Shown in pieces: positions 35,341-42,649 of a stretch of DNA of 64,000 bases; positions within the stretch are counted from its first letter, which is position 1, and the number at the start of each line of letters is the position of its first letter. A program made the translations under genes and the position numbers. This DNA is from Virgibacillus sp. SK37 (lineage in GTDB: Bacteria > Bacillota > Bacilli > Bacillales > Amphibacillaceae). Below the pieces are notes generated by a model, which saw nothing but the letters and a program-made list of their open reading frames with translations, had not been told where the DNA came from and ran no database searches. The stretch is from NCBI RefSeq assembly GCF_000725285.1, contig NZ_CP007161.1, forward strand, positions 124,001-188,000, given 5' to 3'.

Positions 35341-35378
35341 AGAAATGTACTTAAGCTAACGGAGCAGTAATGTTAAAC
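35341..35378 (+). repeat. Array repeat R5 (remnant)
   Basis: AGAAATGTACTTAAGCTAAC then GGAGCAGTAATGTTAAAC. The left part matches the flank of R10 (ATAAATGTACTTAAATTAAC), and the right end carries GTTAAAC. The middle appears deleted. Confidence 0.5.
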
Positions 35379-35431
35379 AAAGGATTTATCTATTTTATGA
35401 AAAAATAAGGTTATAGAAGGGGGATATTTAG

Positions 35432-35962
35432 ATGACTTTACATCATTTCATTGGGAGTAATATAGAACTACCTATTGGTAGTTTTGGTAAGAACCCAACA
35501 TATAAACCTCTTTCGGAATTGAAACTAAAAGGAATTAGTTTAGATAAACATTTGAAGAAGAATAACGGTTCTAAGCTCGTAAAGGTTTATGAAACAGAAG
35601 AAGATGCAAATGGAATTGATGTTTCTGACTTGATTTCTGGATATGAACCAGTAAGAAATAAATTCACAACGCCTTTTGTATATGAAGTACAAGGATACTT
35701 ACATGAAAACAATACATCAGGTCAATGTAAATCAATCAAATCACTTTTTAATTATATTGATGAACATTTATTAGAAGGGGATTTCATTGAAATATACTCT
35801 TGTTGGGATGGGCATGAGGAAAAAGAAAAAGATGACAGTAAAGATATAGTAATTAACCTTAGTACGTTACAATTTGGAAACCATATAAGATTAAAAGACT
35901 TAAATCACCTATGCGAAACATTCTTTTTAGATGATAAGCAATATGTATTAGTAAAGAAATAA
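35432..35962 (+). CDS. Hypothetical cytosolic protein (array gene 5)
   Basis: 176 residues, no membrane segment. ATG 35432 follows GAAGGGGG. Charged and mixed alpha/beta by eye: MTLHHFIGSNIELPIGSFGK at the start, EGDFIEIYSCWDGHEEKEKD in the middle. I do not recognise a family. Followed by repeat R6. Confidence 0.65.
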   Translation: MTLHHFIGSNIELPIGSFGKNPTYKPLSELKLKGISLDKHLKKNNGSKLVKVYETEEDANGIDVSDLISGYEPVRNKFTTPFVYEVQGYLHENNTSGQCKSIKSLFNYIDEHLLEGDFIEIYSCWDGHEEKEKDDSKDIVINLSTLQFGNHIRLKDLNHLCETFFLDDKQYVLVKK

Positions 35963-35976
35963 AAGAGTATAGCACT

Positions 35977-36022
35977 CTTCAATTAACGGGTGCTTTCCTT
36001 AATAAGTATTAGTGTCAGTATC
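35977..36022 (+). repeat. Array repeat R6 (left half)
   Basis: CTTCAATTAACGGGTGCTTT then CCTTAATAAG and TAGTGTCAG. The hairpin GGGTGC...GTGTC is partly kept; the GGGCCA part is absent. Lies between array genes 5 and 6. Confidence 0.6.
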
Positions 36023-36118
36023 TCAAAAGAATTTGAGAAGTAAATACACTCCTAGATAGTTTATAGACCAAATCGAAGATAATGAGCGATAAAGAATTTA
36101 AATTTAGAAGGGATAAAT

Positions 36119-36463
36119 ATGAAGAAATTAATATTTATTATACTCACAATAATTTTAATTATCCTAGGAATAATCTACTTAACTTTAACACCAGATCAGG
36201 ACCAAATACATTTGACAGAAGATAAAGTAGAAAATTACTTGCTAAATCAGAAAAACTATAAAAAGAGTGATATAAAATCTATTATAGGTAATTACAACGC
36301 CAAAGACGTTGGTAATCCTGCTATATCAGCATATACCGCAGATGTTGTATTCAAAGATGAACCAAATGTAACATACTCATATTTTATAGAACAAGAAACA
36401 GATCAAGTGGTTCAAGGAGGAATAAGTTCCCCTAAAGATAATAATTTTCATGCAGAGGAATAA
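36119..36463 (+). CDS. DUF3139-like membrane-anchored protein (array gene 6)
   Basis: 114 residues. N-terminal membrane anchor (about 4-24), then an extracytoplasmic domain with KVENYLLNQKNYKKSDIKSI and DVVFKDEPNVTYSYFI, the pattern of the DUF3139 family of Firmicutes. ATG 36119 follows AGAAGGG. Function unknown. Confidence 0.7.
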   Translation: MKKLIFIILTIILIILGIIYLTLTPDQDQIHLTEDKVENYLLNQKNYKKSDIKSIIGNYNAKDVGNPAISAYTADVVFKDEPNVTYSYFIEQETDQVVQGGISSPKDNNFHAEE

Positions 36464-36719
36464 ACTAGATAATTCCTTTCATTATCGGAGACTATACTTA
36501 TTTTGCAATTTATAAGTTTCATTAGGATCTGTACTTTTGCTTGTGCATAATGATTAAGGGAACGTGTTAACGGATTTTTCATTGTTTTTGGCTACAGTAA
36601 TTGCGACCGGTGTGCAAAAATCGAACGTGTTTCCATAATAAAGAACTTCGCTATACCTTATATAAGTGCCATATTGTTGCACAACCTAAATAATGATCAA
36701 CAAGGGGAGTAAATAAAAG
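36464..36719 (+). repeat. Gap with diverged array repeat R7
   Basis: 256 bases without a gene. The segment at about 36622-36680 (AATAAAGAACTTCGCTATAC, then TTATATAAGTGCCATATTGT) aligns with R4 along its whole length at lower identity. The rest shows no feature I can name. Confidence 0.6.
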
Positions 36720-37103
36720 ATGCCTCAACCAAGTGTGAAAATACAAAAGGTATGGCTTGATGATAACGACAGTTTCTTTGAACTGAGTTTAGATTTCTGT
36801 ACAGGTTGTTGCAGCATGAACCTCAATATATTTACTGATAATGAAGAACTAGAAAAGTTAAATCAAGGTGTAATGGATTTTGCCAGCTTTAAACAAAAGG
36901 AATTTCTGTGGATTACTGGGGAAGATGTAGAAAAAGTGAGTCATTTTCTATCTATGCGATTCTTTTTGTATGGGAATCGAGGATATGTAGGTGTTGAGGT
37001 AACTGCCCTAAGTCAAATAGATGATTTTACAAGAAAATTGAGAAATTTTATTAAAGGCGAAATTTGTGAGCTGGAAAGCCTAATTCAATCATTTGAACAA
37101 TGA
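36720..37103 (+). CDS. Hypothetical protein with CTGCC motif (array gene 7)
   Basis: 127 residues, soluble. Contains LDFCTGCCSMNLNIF (about 27-41), with three clustered cysteines, and a basic helical C-terminus. AAGGGGAG lies about 11 bases before ATG 36720. Size and composition resemble small immunity-type proteins, but I do not recognise the family. Confidence 0.6.
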   Translation: MPQPSVKIQKVWLDDNDSFFELSLDFCTGCCSMNLNIFTDNEELEKLNQGVMDFASFKQKEFLWITGEDVEKVSHFLSMRFFLYGNRGYVGVEVTALSQIDDFTRKLRNFIKGEICELESLIQSFEQ

Positions 37104-37108
37104 GATTA

Positions 37109-37170
37109 AGAGGGGAGCACTTCTTGAATAAGGATTTGCGCCCTGTATTTAAAAGGGCCAGATAATTTAA
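37109..37170 (+). repeat. Array repeat R8
   Basis: GGGGAGCACTTCTTGAATAA, AGGATTTGCGCCC and AAAAGGGCCAGATAATTTAA align with the reference repeat. The left end begins 6 bases after the stop of array gene 7. Confidence 0.75.
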
Positions 37171-37210
37171 AATTAAAAGCTAATTAAAAGACTCGAGGTG
37201 AGTTTAAATA

Positions 37211-37396
37211 ATGAGCAACGATGAAAAAATAGAAAAGGACACTTATTTAGCGATTGGAACTGGAACAGGAATATCTTTAGGAGTAGTTCTTGGTTTAACA
37301 GTACTTGATGACCTTGCAATTGGGGTTGGTGCAGGTTTGAGCATAGGAGTATCAATTGGAATGTTAATTGATTCAAATAAAAATAAAGAAGAATGA
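37211..37396 (+). CDS. Glycine-rich small membrane protein (array gene 8)
   Basis: 61 residues with a glycine-zipper-like pattern (AIGTGTGISLGVVLG and GVGAGLSIGVSIGM), suggesting two tightly packed membrane helices. ATG 37211 follows GAGGTGAG. Function unknown. Confidence 0.65.
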   Translation: MSNDEKIEKDTYLAIGTGTGISLGVVLGLTVLDDLAIGVGAGLSIGVSIGMLIDSNKNKEE

Positions 37397-37411
37397 ATAA
37401 AACATTTGTTA

Positions 37412-37484
37412 GTTCAACTAACGGGCGCTTTTCCCTAACAAGGAATAGCGTCCCATATCGCATATAAGGGCCATTTTGTTTAAC
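37412..37484 (+). repeat. Array repeat R9 (complete, with matching ends)
   Basis: Left end AGTTCAACTAACGGGCGCTT, inner hairpin, then CATATCGCATATAAGGGCCA and TTTTGTTTAAC. The left 7-mer GTTCAAC fits the RYYYAAC form and the right GTTTAAC nearly fits GTTRRRY, the core-site pattern of integron attC sites. Confidence 0.85.
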
Positions 37485-37524
37485 AAGGATATTGGATTTT
37501 TATTATTTATAAGGCGGGATTATT

Positions 37525-37743
37525 TTGAAAGAAGCTACGGATACTAATGAGTTTGAGAATACGATAAATGCTGTTAATCATCTTACAGAAGATGACGCTA
37601 AATCATTGTTAAGATTAATCTATGGATTTGTCGATACTGCTATGACGGGAAATGGCGGAGATAAAGTGAAATTAGAGGTTGTAGATAAGGTATCAAATAT
37701 CTATAAACGTATTTCAGATTTAAACGAGTTAAGAAATAAATAA
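37525..37743 (+). CDS. Small helical protein (array gene 9)
   Basis: 72 residues, TTG start with AAGGCGGG upstream. Predicted all-helical and acidic, with no membrane segment (LTEDDAKSLLRLIYGFVDTA). Not recognised. Confidence 0.6.
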   Translation: MKEATDTNEFENTINAVNHLTEDDAKSLLRLIYGFVDTAMTGNGGDKVKLEVVDKVSNIYKRISDLNELRNK

Positions 37744-37779
37744 TAGTGCTAGAAAACTGGTTAGTATTTAGGTATTGTG

Positions 37780-37864
37780 AATAAATGTACTTAAATTAAC
37801 GGGCGCTTATCTGGAACAAGGAATGGTTCCCAAACCTAAGTAATAGAGCCATTTAATCGAACAA
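37780..37864 (+). repeat. Array repeat R10
   Basis: ATAAATGTACTTAAATTAAC then GGGCGCTTATCTGGAACAAG, GGAATGGTTCCC and AGAGCCATTTAATCGAAC. The left flank is shared with R5, showing that the unit extends beyond the GGGCGC box. Confidence 0.75.
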
Positions 37865-37935
37865 CTGTATGCAGGAATAGACCGTATAATGTCGAAATCT
37901 TATAAGGATTAAAATAAGCGAAGGAGGAGAAGGTT

Positions 37936-38418
37936 CTGTTATTTTCTTTAATCTTTTTTATTGTAGCTGGCCCCATTTGTATCCTGCTTCATGAGATAGG
38001 CCATGGTCTTGGGGTTATCTCTACTTCAAAATCCAATGTACATATCTATTTGGGGATGAAGGATGAGAGAAATAAAGAAAACTTTAGACTTGGAAGACTT
38101 CATTTTCACATTCAATGGGGCTTTATGGGTTTTGCCCATTGGGAAGAAGGCTTAGATAGACGACAAAGCGCAATGGCACTTGCTGGTGGACCTGTAATGT
38201 CATTGTTAGTGGCACTTTTGCTTGGAGTATTATCATTGTTAATTTCACAAAGTGAAGTAAGGCAATTTGTTGGCTGGACTGCAACACTTAGCTTTATTCA
38301 GTTCATCTTAACAATGACTCCTTTAACGTATCCTCGTTGGACGGGAGGATATAGTGGTTTTCCTTCTGATGGTTTGCAGCTGATACGAATTGCTAAGGAG
38401 TTTAAGAAGGCTAGTTGA
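37936..38418 (+). CDS. M50-like zinc metalloprotease family protein (array gene 10), CTG start
   Basis: 160 residues if translation starts at CTG 37936, which lies 7 bases after AAGGAGGA; no ATG, GTG or TTG is available there, and the in-frame stop is at 37915. From the next usual start (38050) the protein would lose its active site. Residues 13-24 read PICILLHEIGHG, the HExxH zinc motif in a membrane helix. AMALAGGPVMSLL and GFPSDGLQL resemble the other M50 motifs (AGP, xDG). Family members cleave membrane proteins. The start codon is either non-canonical or a mutated ATG. Confidence 0.6.
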   Translation: MLFSLIFFIVAGPICILLHEIGHGLGVISTSKSNVHIYLGMKDERNKENFRLGRLHFHIQWGFMGFAHWEEGLDRRQSAMALAGGPVMSLLVALLLGVLSLLISQSEVRQFVGWTATLSFIQFILTMTPLTYPRWTGGYSGFPSDGLQLIRIAKEFKKAS

Positions 38419-38419
38419 A

Positions 38420-38530
38420 TCGTTTAAAACAATCGGGCGCACATCTGGAATAAAGGGTAGCGCCCAATTTGCCATTGTAGGGCGCAGTTGTGGAAGAAGC
38501 ACTGTGCCTGAATTGGGCTATTCTGTTGAA
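38420..38530 (+). repeat. Array repeat R11 (composite)
   Basis: Two units appear nested: AATCGGGCGCACATCTGGAA with GGTAGCGCCC, then a second GGGCGCAGTTGTGGAAGAAG ending TTGGGCTATTCTGTTGAAT. The last GTTGAAT fits GTTRRRY exactly. Confidence 0.7.
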
Positions 38531-38548
38531 TTGTAAGGGAGGCGTAAA

Positions 38549-39001
38549 ATGAGAAAAGTTACTGTTGTCGTTGCTGTCTTATTGTCAGTTTTTATATTTA
38601 GCGGTTGTAATGATGCATTATCAGGAAGCAAACCACCTAATGTCTCTTTAAAGACTGATAATAAACAATATGATACCAAGCTGGGTACATATTGTTGGAA
38701 CGGTGAGTGTGTTGATACCGTTGGACCAGCAGAGTTATTGGAAAATAAAGAGCCTATACAAGTGCAAGCTGGTGAGCAAATTACATTGAATATGGATTAC
38801 ACACCAAAACCTAATGAAATTCATCTCTCACAGATAAGGAATGGTGATGAGGTGGAAGTTGAGGTAAATCATAATCAGTTTATAGCTCCTGATGAAAAAG
38901 GCATCTATTTTTATGCATATAGTGTCTGGTGGGTAGATGAAGAAGATGAAAATTTATCTCACGGTGATGCTTCATATGCTTTTGCTTTAGAAGTTAAATA
39001 A
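38549..39001 (+). CDS. Putative lipoprotein (array gene 11)
   Basis: 150 residues. Signal peptide with lipobox FSGC (cysteine at residue 20), so probably anchored to the outer face of the membrane. A pair of cysteines in YCWNGECVD may form a disulfide. ATG 38549 follows AAGGGAGGC. Similar short lipoproteins of unknown function occur in Bacillus. Its stop overlaps repeat R12. Confidence 0.75.
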   Translation: MRKVTVVVAVLLSVFIFSGCNDALSGSKPPNVSLKTDNKQYDTKLGTYCWNGECVDTVGPAELLENKEPIQVQAGEQITLNMDYTPKPNEIHLSQIRNGDEVEVEVNHNQFIAPDEKGIYFYAYSVWWVDEEDENLSHGDASYAFALEVK

Positions 39002-39066
39002 TCGGGCGCAATTCCCTCACAAGGATTAGCGCCCATTATTGAAGAAAAGGGCCATGATTGTTACAT
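38998..39066 (+). repeat. Array repeat R12
   Basis: AATCGGGCGCAATTCCCTCA, AAGGATTAGCGCCC and AAAAGGGCCATGATTGTTAC. The left end coincides with the stop codon of array gene 11. Confidence 0.85.
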
Positions 39067-39123
39067 ACTGATTATAGAAATTAATAGAAGTGTCAAGGTA
39101 TTATTTTATAAAGAGGTGATTTT

Positions 39124-39459
39124 ATCAAGTTCATTAGGCTGGTGGTTTTATTAATTCCAATGCCATTTTTGTTTAATTATATTGAAACATCATTTGCAAG
39201 CGGCTCCATTTTGGCGTTTACGGGAACATTTTTATTTGTTGTTTTGGCAGGTATAGTATCTACAAAAAGTAAGCTATATATTATCTTTTTAATAAATATC
39301 TTGACCATTTTCATATCAGTAGCGTTGGGAAAAAGGTTTATAACCCCTCCAAACGAAATTTGGTTTAATCCATTTGGGATGAATTTCGCTATTATTTTTA
39401 CTGGTATTATTATTTTTATTGGACTAATAATAGTTCGATTTGTATCATTAAAAAAATAG
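39124..39459 (+). CDS. Three- to four-span membrane protein (array gene 12), ATC start candidate
   Basis: AGAGGTGAT ends a few bases before ATC 39124, which would give the sensible N-terminus (M)KFIRLVVLLIPMPFLFN and 111 residues. The next usual start is GTG 39142, which has no ribosome binding site. Spans about 5-18, 22-45, 50-68 and 82-105. As with gene 10, the initiation codon is either unusual or mutated. Function unknown. Confidence 0.5.
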   Translation: MKFIRLVVLLIPMPFLFNYIETSFASGSILAFTGTFLFVVLAGIVSTKSKLYIIFLINILTIFISVALGKRFITPPNEIWFNPFGMNFAIIFTGIIIFIGLIIVRFVSLKK

Positions 39460-39482
39460 ATAAAGAAAAAATAAAAGGGATT

Positions 39483-39556
39483 CTTCAACTAACAGGCGCG
39501 AAAACGGAATGAAAGATTTGTCCATTGTTGCTTTATCGGACCATTATGTTGAAGTT
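39483..39556 (+). repeat. Array repeat R13 (GAAAACGGAAT subtype)
   Basis: CTTCAACTAACAGGCGCGAA at the left and GGACCATTATGTTGAAG at the right; TTCAAC and GTTGAA are exact complements. The middle matches R3 and not R4. Confidence 0.8.
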
Positions 39557-39582
39557 TAGAAGTGCGGGAAGGTGAATTTCAG

Positions 39583-39828
39583 ATGAATAAGATACTTTTT
39601 TTCTTTAGTAATTTAATAGCTGTTATTGGAATTTGTATATTATTTACAACAAGCATTTTAAATAAGGTAATGCCAATGTTAGGACTTGCTGCTTATCAGG
39701 CAGCAGCGGGAGGAGGCTATTCTCCAAGTGACTATGTAATGAATTTTATTGTAATAAATTTATTCGCCATTTTACTGATAATAATGGGTGTAGTAGTTGG
39801 CTATAAAGTTTATAAAAGAGGCTTGTAA
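39583..39828 (+). CDS. Small membrane protein (array gene 13)
   Basis: 81 residues; ATG 39583 is preferred (GGGAAGGTGA upstream) to GTG/ATG-like extensions from 39562. Two membrane spans (about 4-24 and 53-74) flank a glycine-rich loop AAAGGGYSPSDYVM. Not recognised. Confidence 0.6.
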   Translation: MNKILFFFSNLIAVIGICILFTTSILNKVMPMLGLAAYQAAAGGGYSPSDYVMNFIVINLFAILLIIMGVVVGYKVYKRGL

Positions 39829-39842
39829 TTTGCACCACAATT

Positions 39843-39910
39843 CCATAAACGGGCGCATTTCTGGAGCAAGAGATCCACACTTCTTAATGAATTGGGCCTG
39901 TTAATTGAAT
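39843..39910 (+). repeat. Array repeat R14 (last copy)
   Basis: CCATAAACGGGCGCATTTCT then GGAGCAAGAGATCC and GAATTGGGCCTGTTAATTGA. It is the last recognisable copy; the sequence beyond is made of gene fragments. Confidence 0.7.
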
Positions 39911-40025
39911 AAAAGAAAGTGCGTTTGTAAGAGAATGATTATTCGAACAAAATGTTTACTTGATGCCCTAAACTAAGGATAAGAATAGGCATTTAGTTTA
40001 ATGGATAGAGATGTTAAATTGACAC

Positions 40026-40249
40026 ATTACAAGATCTAGATCGGGAACGGACGGAGATGATGACTTTCTATGGGAAATGCTTTATCAAGCCCTTTTTGTT
40101 CCAGAAGGAGAGTCAAGACCATCACGGAAGATTTTAAGTCAAACAGGTATATCAAAATATTCAGATGATTGTGGAAGACATGGAGATATAGCCTATATTG
40201 CGGTAGATTTAAACGAAGAACCTGTTGGTGCCATATGTGACATCCCATT
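40026..40249 (+). pseudogene. GNAT acetyltransferase, N-terminal fragment
   Basis: The frame encodes DDDFLWEMLYQALFVPEGES, SKYSDDCGRHGDIAYIAVDL and NEEPVGAI, the usual first third of a common Bacillus GNAT acetyltransferase. Homology stops abruptly after VGAI where the family continues WVRLF. There is no good start codon. It is a deletion remnant. Confidence 0.7.
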
Positions 40250-40356
40250 ATTGACCATGATATTTGTTTTTAATGGGCGGCATTCTTTTTGGGCTATTAG
40301 CTGTGTTTTATAGTTTCAAAAGGCAACGTAATCCTAGTAATGCAAAAAGCAAGTAA
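40236..40356 (+). pseudogene. C-terminal remnant of a small membrane protein
   Basis: PLLTMIFVF in one frame continues, after a shift in a T-run near 40270, as MGGILFGLLAVFYSFKRQR to a stop at 40354-40356. The hydrophobic stretch with a basic end looks like the tail of a membrane protein joined to the GNAT fragment by deletion. Confidence 0.4.
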
Positions 40357-40402
40357 AAGCATGGCTGTTCAAGTTTTTTATGTACGGACGAGGAGGGAGA
40401 GC

Positions 40403-41238
40403 ATGTCGAAAGATCAGGCGAGTACGGAGTGGGAGGCAGCCGTGGAGAAGGTGCTGGATTATATTCATCACCATTTAGATAGTCCGATAGCCTTGTCCGA
40501 TCTGGCCGCCATCGCTTCCTACAGTCCGTACCATTTAACCATAATTTTTAATAAAGTAACAGGTATATCCCCATTTTACTATATTTTCGCAGTCCGAATT
40601 CAAACGCCAAGACGCTATTGTTAAACACCAATTTGATGATCCGGGATATTTGTTTGGAAGTCGTTTACGAGAGCCTGGGCTCCTTCACTTCTTCCTTTAT
40701 GCAGAAAGTCGGCATTACCCCGGCTCAATATCGTGCCCAGCCAAGGCAATTGCAGGAATACCATTATTCCATGAAAGTCCCCTGTGCAAAAACACGTATT
40801 CCATTCGGCAGCATTGGTTCCGTCGTTTGCGGATGGGTAGATGGGGTGGAGCAGCTTGGTAAAGGGGTCGTGATAGTCGGGTTATTTAAAAAGCCTGTAC
40901 CAGTGGGGTTGCCCTCCTATCTTCAATTGTTAAAAAAAGATGGTTTTTATCGTTTGGCCAATATTTGTCCCGGAACATATTATTTGATTGCAGTATCAAT
41001 GGCAAAGTCCAAGCATACGACGAACAGGGAAATTTTTCACAATTCTTTATACGCAAGGTGGGAAGAGCCCTTCAACTTCGACCAAGGCGTTCATATCAGG
41101 GAAGGAATTGACCTGGCATTGCGGCCGGGACGAAATACAGACCCGCCGGTATTGGTCTCTCTATCATTATTGATAAAAAAATACATTCAACAGCACAATT
41201 CAGGAGAAATGAGCGTGAATGAAATTCGTTACAATTAA
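40403..41238 (+). pseudogene. AraC-family transcriptional regulator, frameshifted
   Basis: ATG 40403 follows GAGGAGGGAGAGC. The first frame carries the first helix-turn-helix of an AraC domain (IALSDLAAIASYSPYHLTII, FNKVTGISPFYYI). Near 40607 the frame is lost; inserting one base restores RIQTAKTLLLNTNL and the second helix-turn-helix (MIRDICLEV, SLGSFTSSFMQKVGITPAQY). A C-terminal effector-type domain of about 170 residues follows and is intact to 41238. Single-base deletion in an otherwise complete gene. Confidence 0.8.
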
Positions 41239-41271
41239 ACCGAAATCTATTAAGGAAGGAGAATAAGTTAC

Positions 41272-41637
41272 ATGGAAAAGGAAGGGAAGATTATATCCGC
41301 TGATTTAACTGTCGAGAATGCAGAGCAGGTGCGCGACTTTTATAAAAAGGTGATCGGTTGGGAGAACAGTGAAGTCAATATGGGAAATTACAGTGATTAC
41401 ATGATGACAACCAAAGAGGGGACTCCTGTTGCCGGCATTTGTCATCAATCCGGAAGCAATGCCGGGTTGCCTCCCGTATGGCTGACTTATTTTCAAGTGA
41501 AAGATCCGGACCATAGTTTAAAGATGTGCCGAGAGCTTGGTGGCAAGGTGCTGAGAAAACCGGAAGGCTCGGGGTGCGGCAGCTTTGCCGTCATTGAGTA
41601 TCCAGAAGGAGCAGTCTGCGCACTAAGTCAAATTTAA
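41272..41637 (+). CDS. VOC/glyoxalase-superfamily protein
   Basis: 121 residues. The order of beta strands and the segments DLTVENAEQVRDFYKKVIGW and GGKVLRKPEGSGCGSFAVIE fit a single vicinal-oxygen-chelate domain. Such proteins are metal-dependent enzymes or binding proteins, often beside AraC regulators as here. ATG 41272 lies about 11 bases after GAAGGAG. Substrate unknown. Confidence 0.8.
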   Translation: MEKEGKIISADLTVENAEQVRDFYKKVIGWENSEVNMGNYSDYMMTTKEGTPVAGICHQSGSNAGLPPVWLTYFQVKDPDHSLKMCRELGGKVLRKPEGSGCGSFAVIEYPEGAVCALSQI

Positions 41638-41778
41638 AAGACAGTGTGTGGGATGGCAGTAAGATACTTTCTTTTGGAATCTAGTAAGGATTCCTCTTTT
41701 TCTGTTCGGGTGTTACAAATCATCATTTTTCACATTCGACTGTACATAACACTAGTAATCTACAAAGGGGTGATTTTG

Positions 41779-42252
41779 ATGGGTAATATAATGCTTCGAA
41801 ACGTAATTGAAGATGATCTTCCGATTTTCTTCAAACACCAACAGGATTGGGATGCCAATCATATGGCAGCATTTACAAGTAAGGACCCGGGGGATTGGAA
41901 CAACTTCTTAACTCACTGGAATAAAATTCTGAAGGATAAAGACATCATCAAGCAAACCATTATTGTTCAAAATAATGTTGCTGGAAATATTCTATGTTTT
42001 GAGCAGTTCGGCGTACCGGGGGTTAGCTACTGGATAGGAAAAGAATACTGGGGCAAAGGAATTGCTACCAATGCTTTAAGGGGATTTTTAAAACAAGTTA
42101 CCATTCGTCCACTTTATGCTCGTGTTACAAAGGACAATATAGGGTCACTCAAGGTACTGGAGAAATGTGGTTTTACAATCTCTGGTGAAGACAGTGGGTT
42201 TTCTAACGCTCGTGGTGAAGATGTCGAAGAATTTGTTCTTACACTTGAATAA
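41779..42252 (+). CDS. GNAT-family N-acetyltransferase
   Basis: 157 residues starting MGNIMLRNVIEDDLPIFFKH. The acetyl-CoA binding region is YWIGKEYWGKGIATNALRGF, followed by RPLYARVTKDNIGSLKVLEK and CGFTISGE, typical of RimJ-like acetyltransferases. AAAGGGGTGAT precedes ATG 41779; an upstream frame extension to 41644 is rejected. Acceptor unknown. Confidence 0.88.
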   Translation: MGNIMLRNVIEDDLPIFFKHQQDWDANHMAAFTSKDPGDWNNFLTHWNKILKDKDIIKQTIIVQNNVAGNILCFEQFGVPGVSYWIGKEYWGKGIATNALRGFLKQVTIRPLYARVTKDNIGSLKVLEKCGFTISGEDSGFSNARGEDVEEFVLTLE

Positions 42253-42319
42253 AGATTATTTACAGTGTGTCAGTAAGTTACTGTGAGACTTGGTTTAAAA
42301 ACATGGTTTATTCTGTTAT

Positions 42320-42356
42320 AGGGTGTAATTCAAGAAAATTGAATTACACCCTTTGT
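42320..42356 (+). terminator. Terminator after the GNAT gene
   Basis: GGGTGTAATTCAA (42321-42333) and TTGAATTACACCC (42339-42351) form a perfect 13-bp stem with loop GAAAA, then CTTTGTT. Probably works in the plus direction. Confidence 0.75.
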
Positions 42357-42649
42357 TCCATTTAAGAGAGAGATTGGCTAATACGGAGGAACGATTTTTT
42401 TAACGTGAAAGTTAAGCCTCAAGACTTATATGAAAATTGAACTAGGGTCTCATGTTAAAACATAAGAAAAAATGATAAATTGAAATAGATTATTGTTTTA
42501 TTTAGCGAAAGGTATCATCTCCCCTTATTTTTTGTAGCAGTAAAGTATATAGGGAAAATTATAAAGAAGGTAAATGAAATGAAGAAAACGAATCATCAGT
42601 TAACAGATTCAACTGCAACTAGAAAGCTGCAAATTACAATTGCAATTTG
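42357..42649. other. Gap between GNAT terminator and cidC remnant
   Basis: No convincing gene. A 24-codon frame at 42579-42653 (MKKTNHQLTDSTATRKLQIT, then IAIC) has an AAGAAGG site and runs into the broken end of cidC. It may be the 5' end of a lost gene joined by the same deletion, but I do not recognise it. Confidence 0.35.

Noticed and set aside
33688-39910. Canonical integron
   Set aside because: No intI gene is present, several repeat ends deviate from RYYYAAC/GTTRRRY, and many copies are partial. I therefore call it cassette-like and not an integron.
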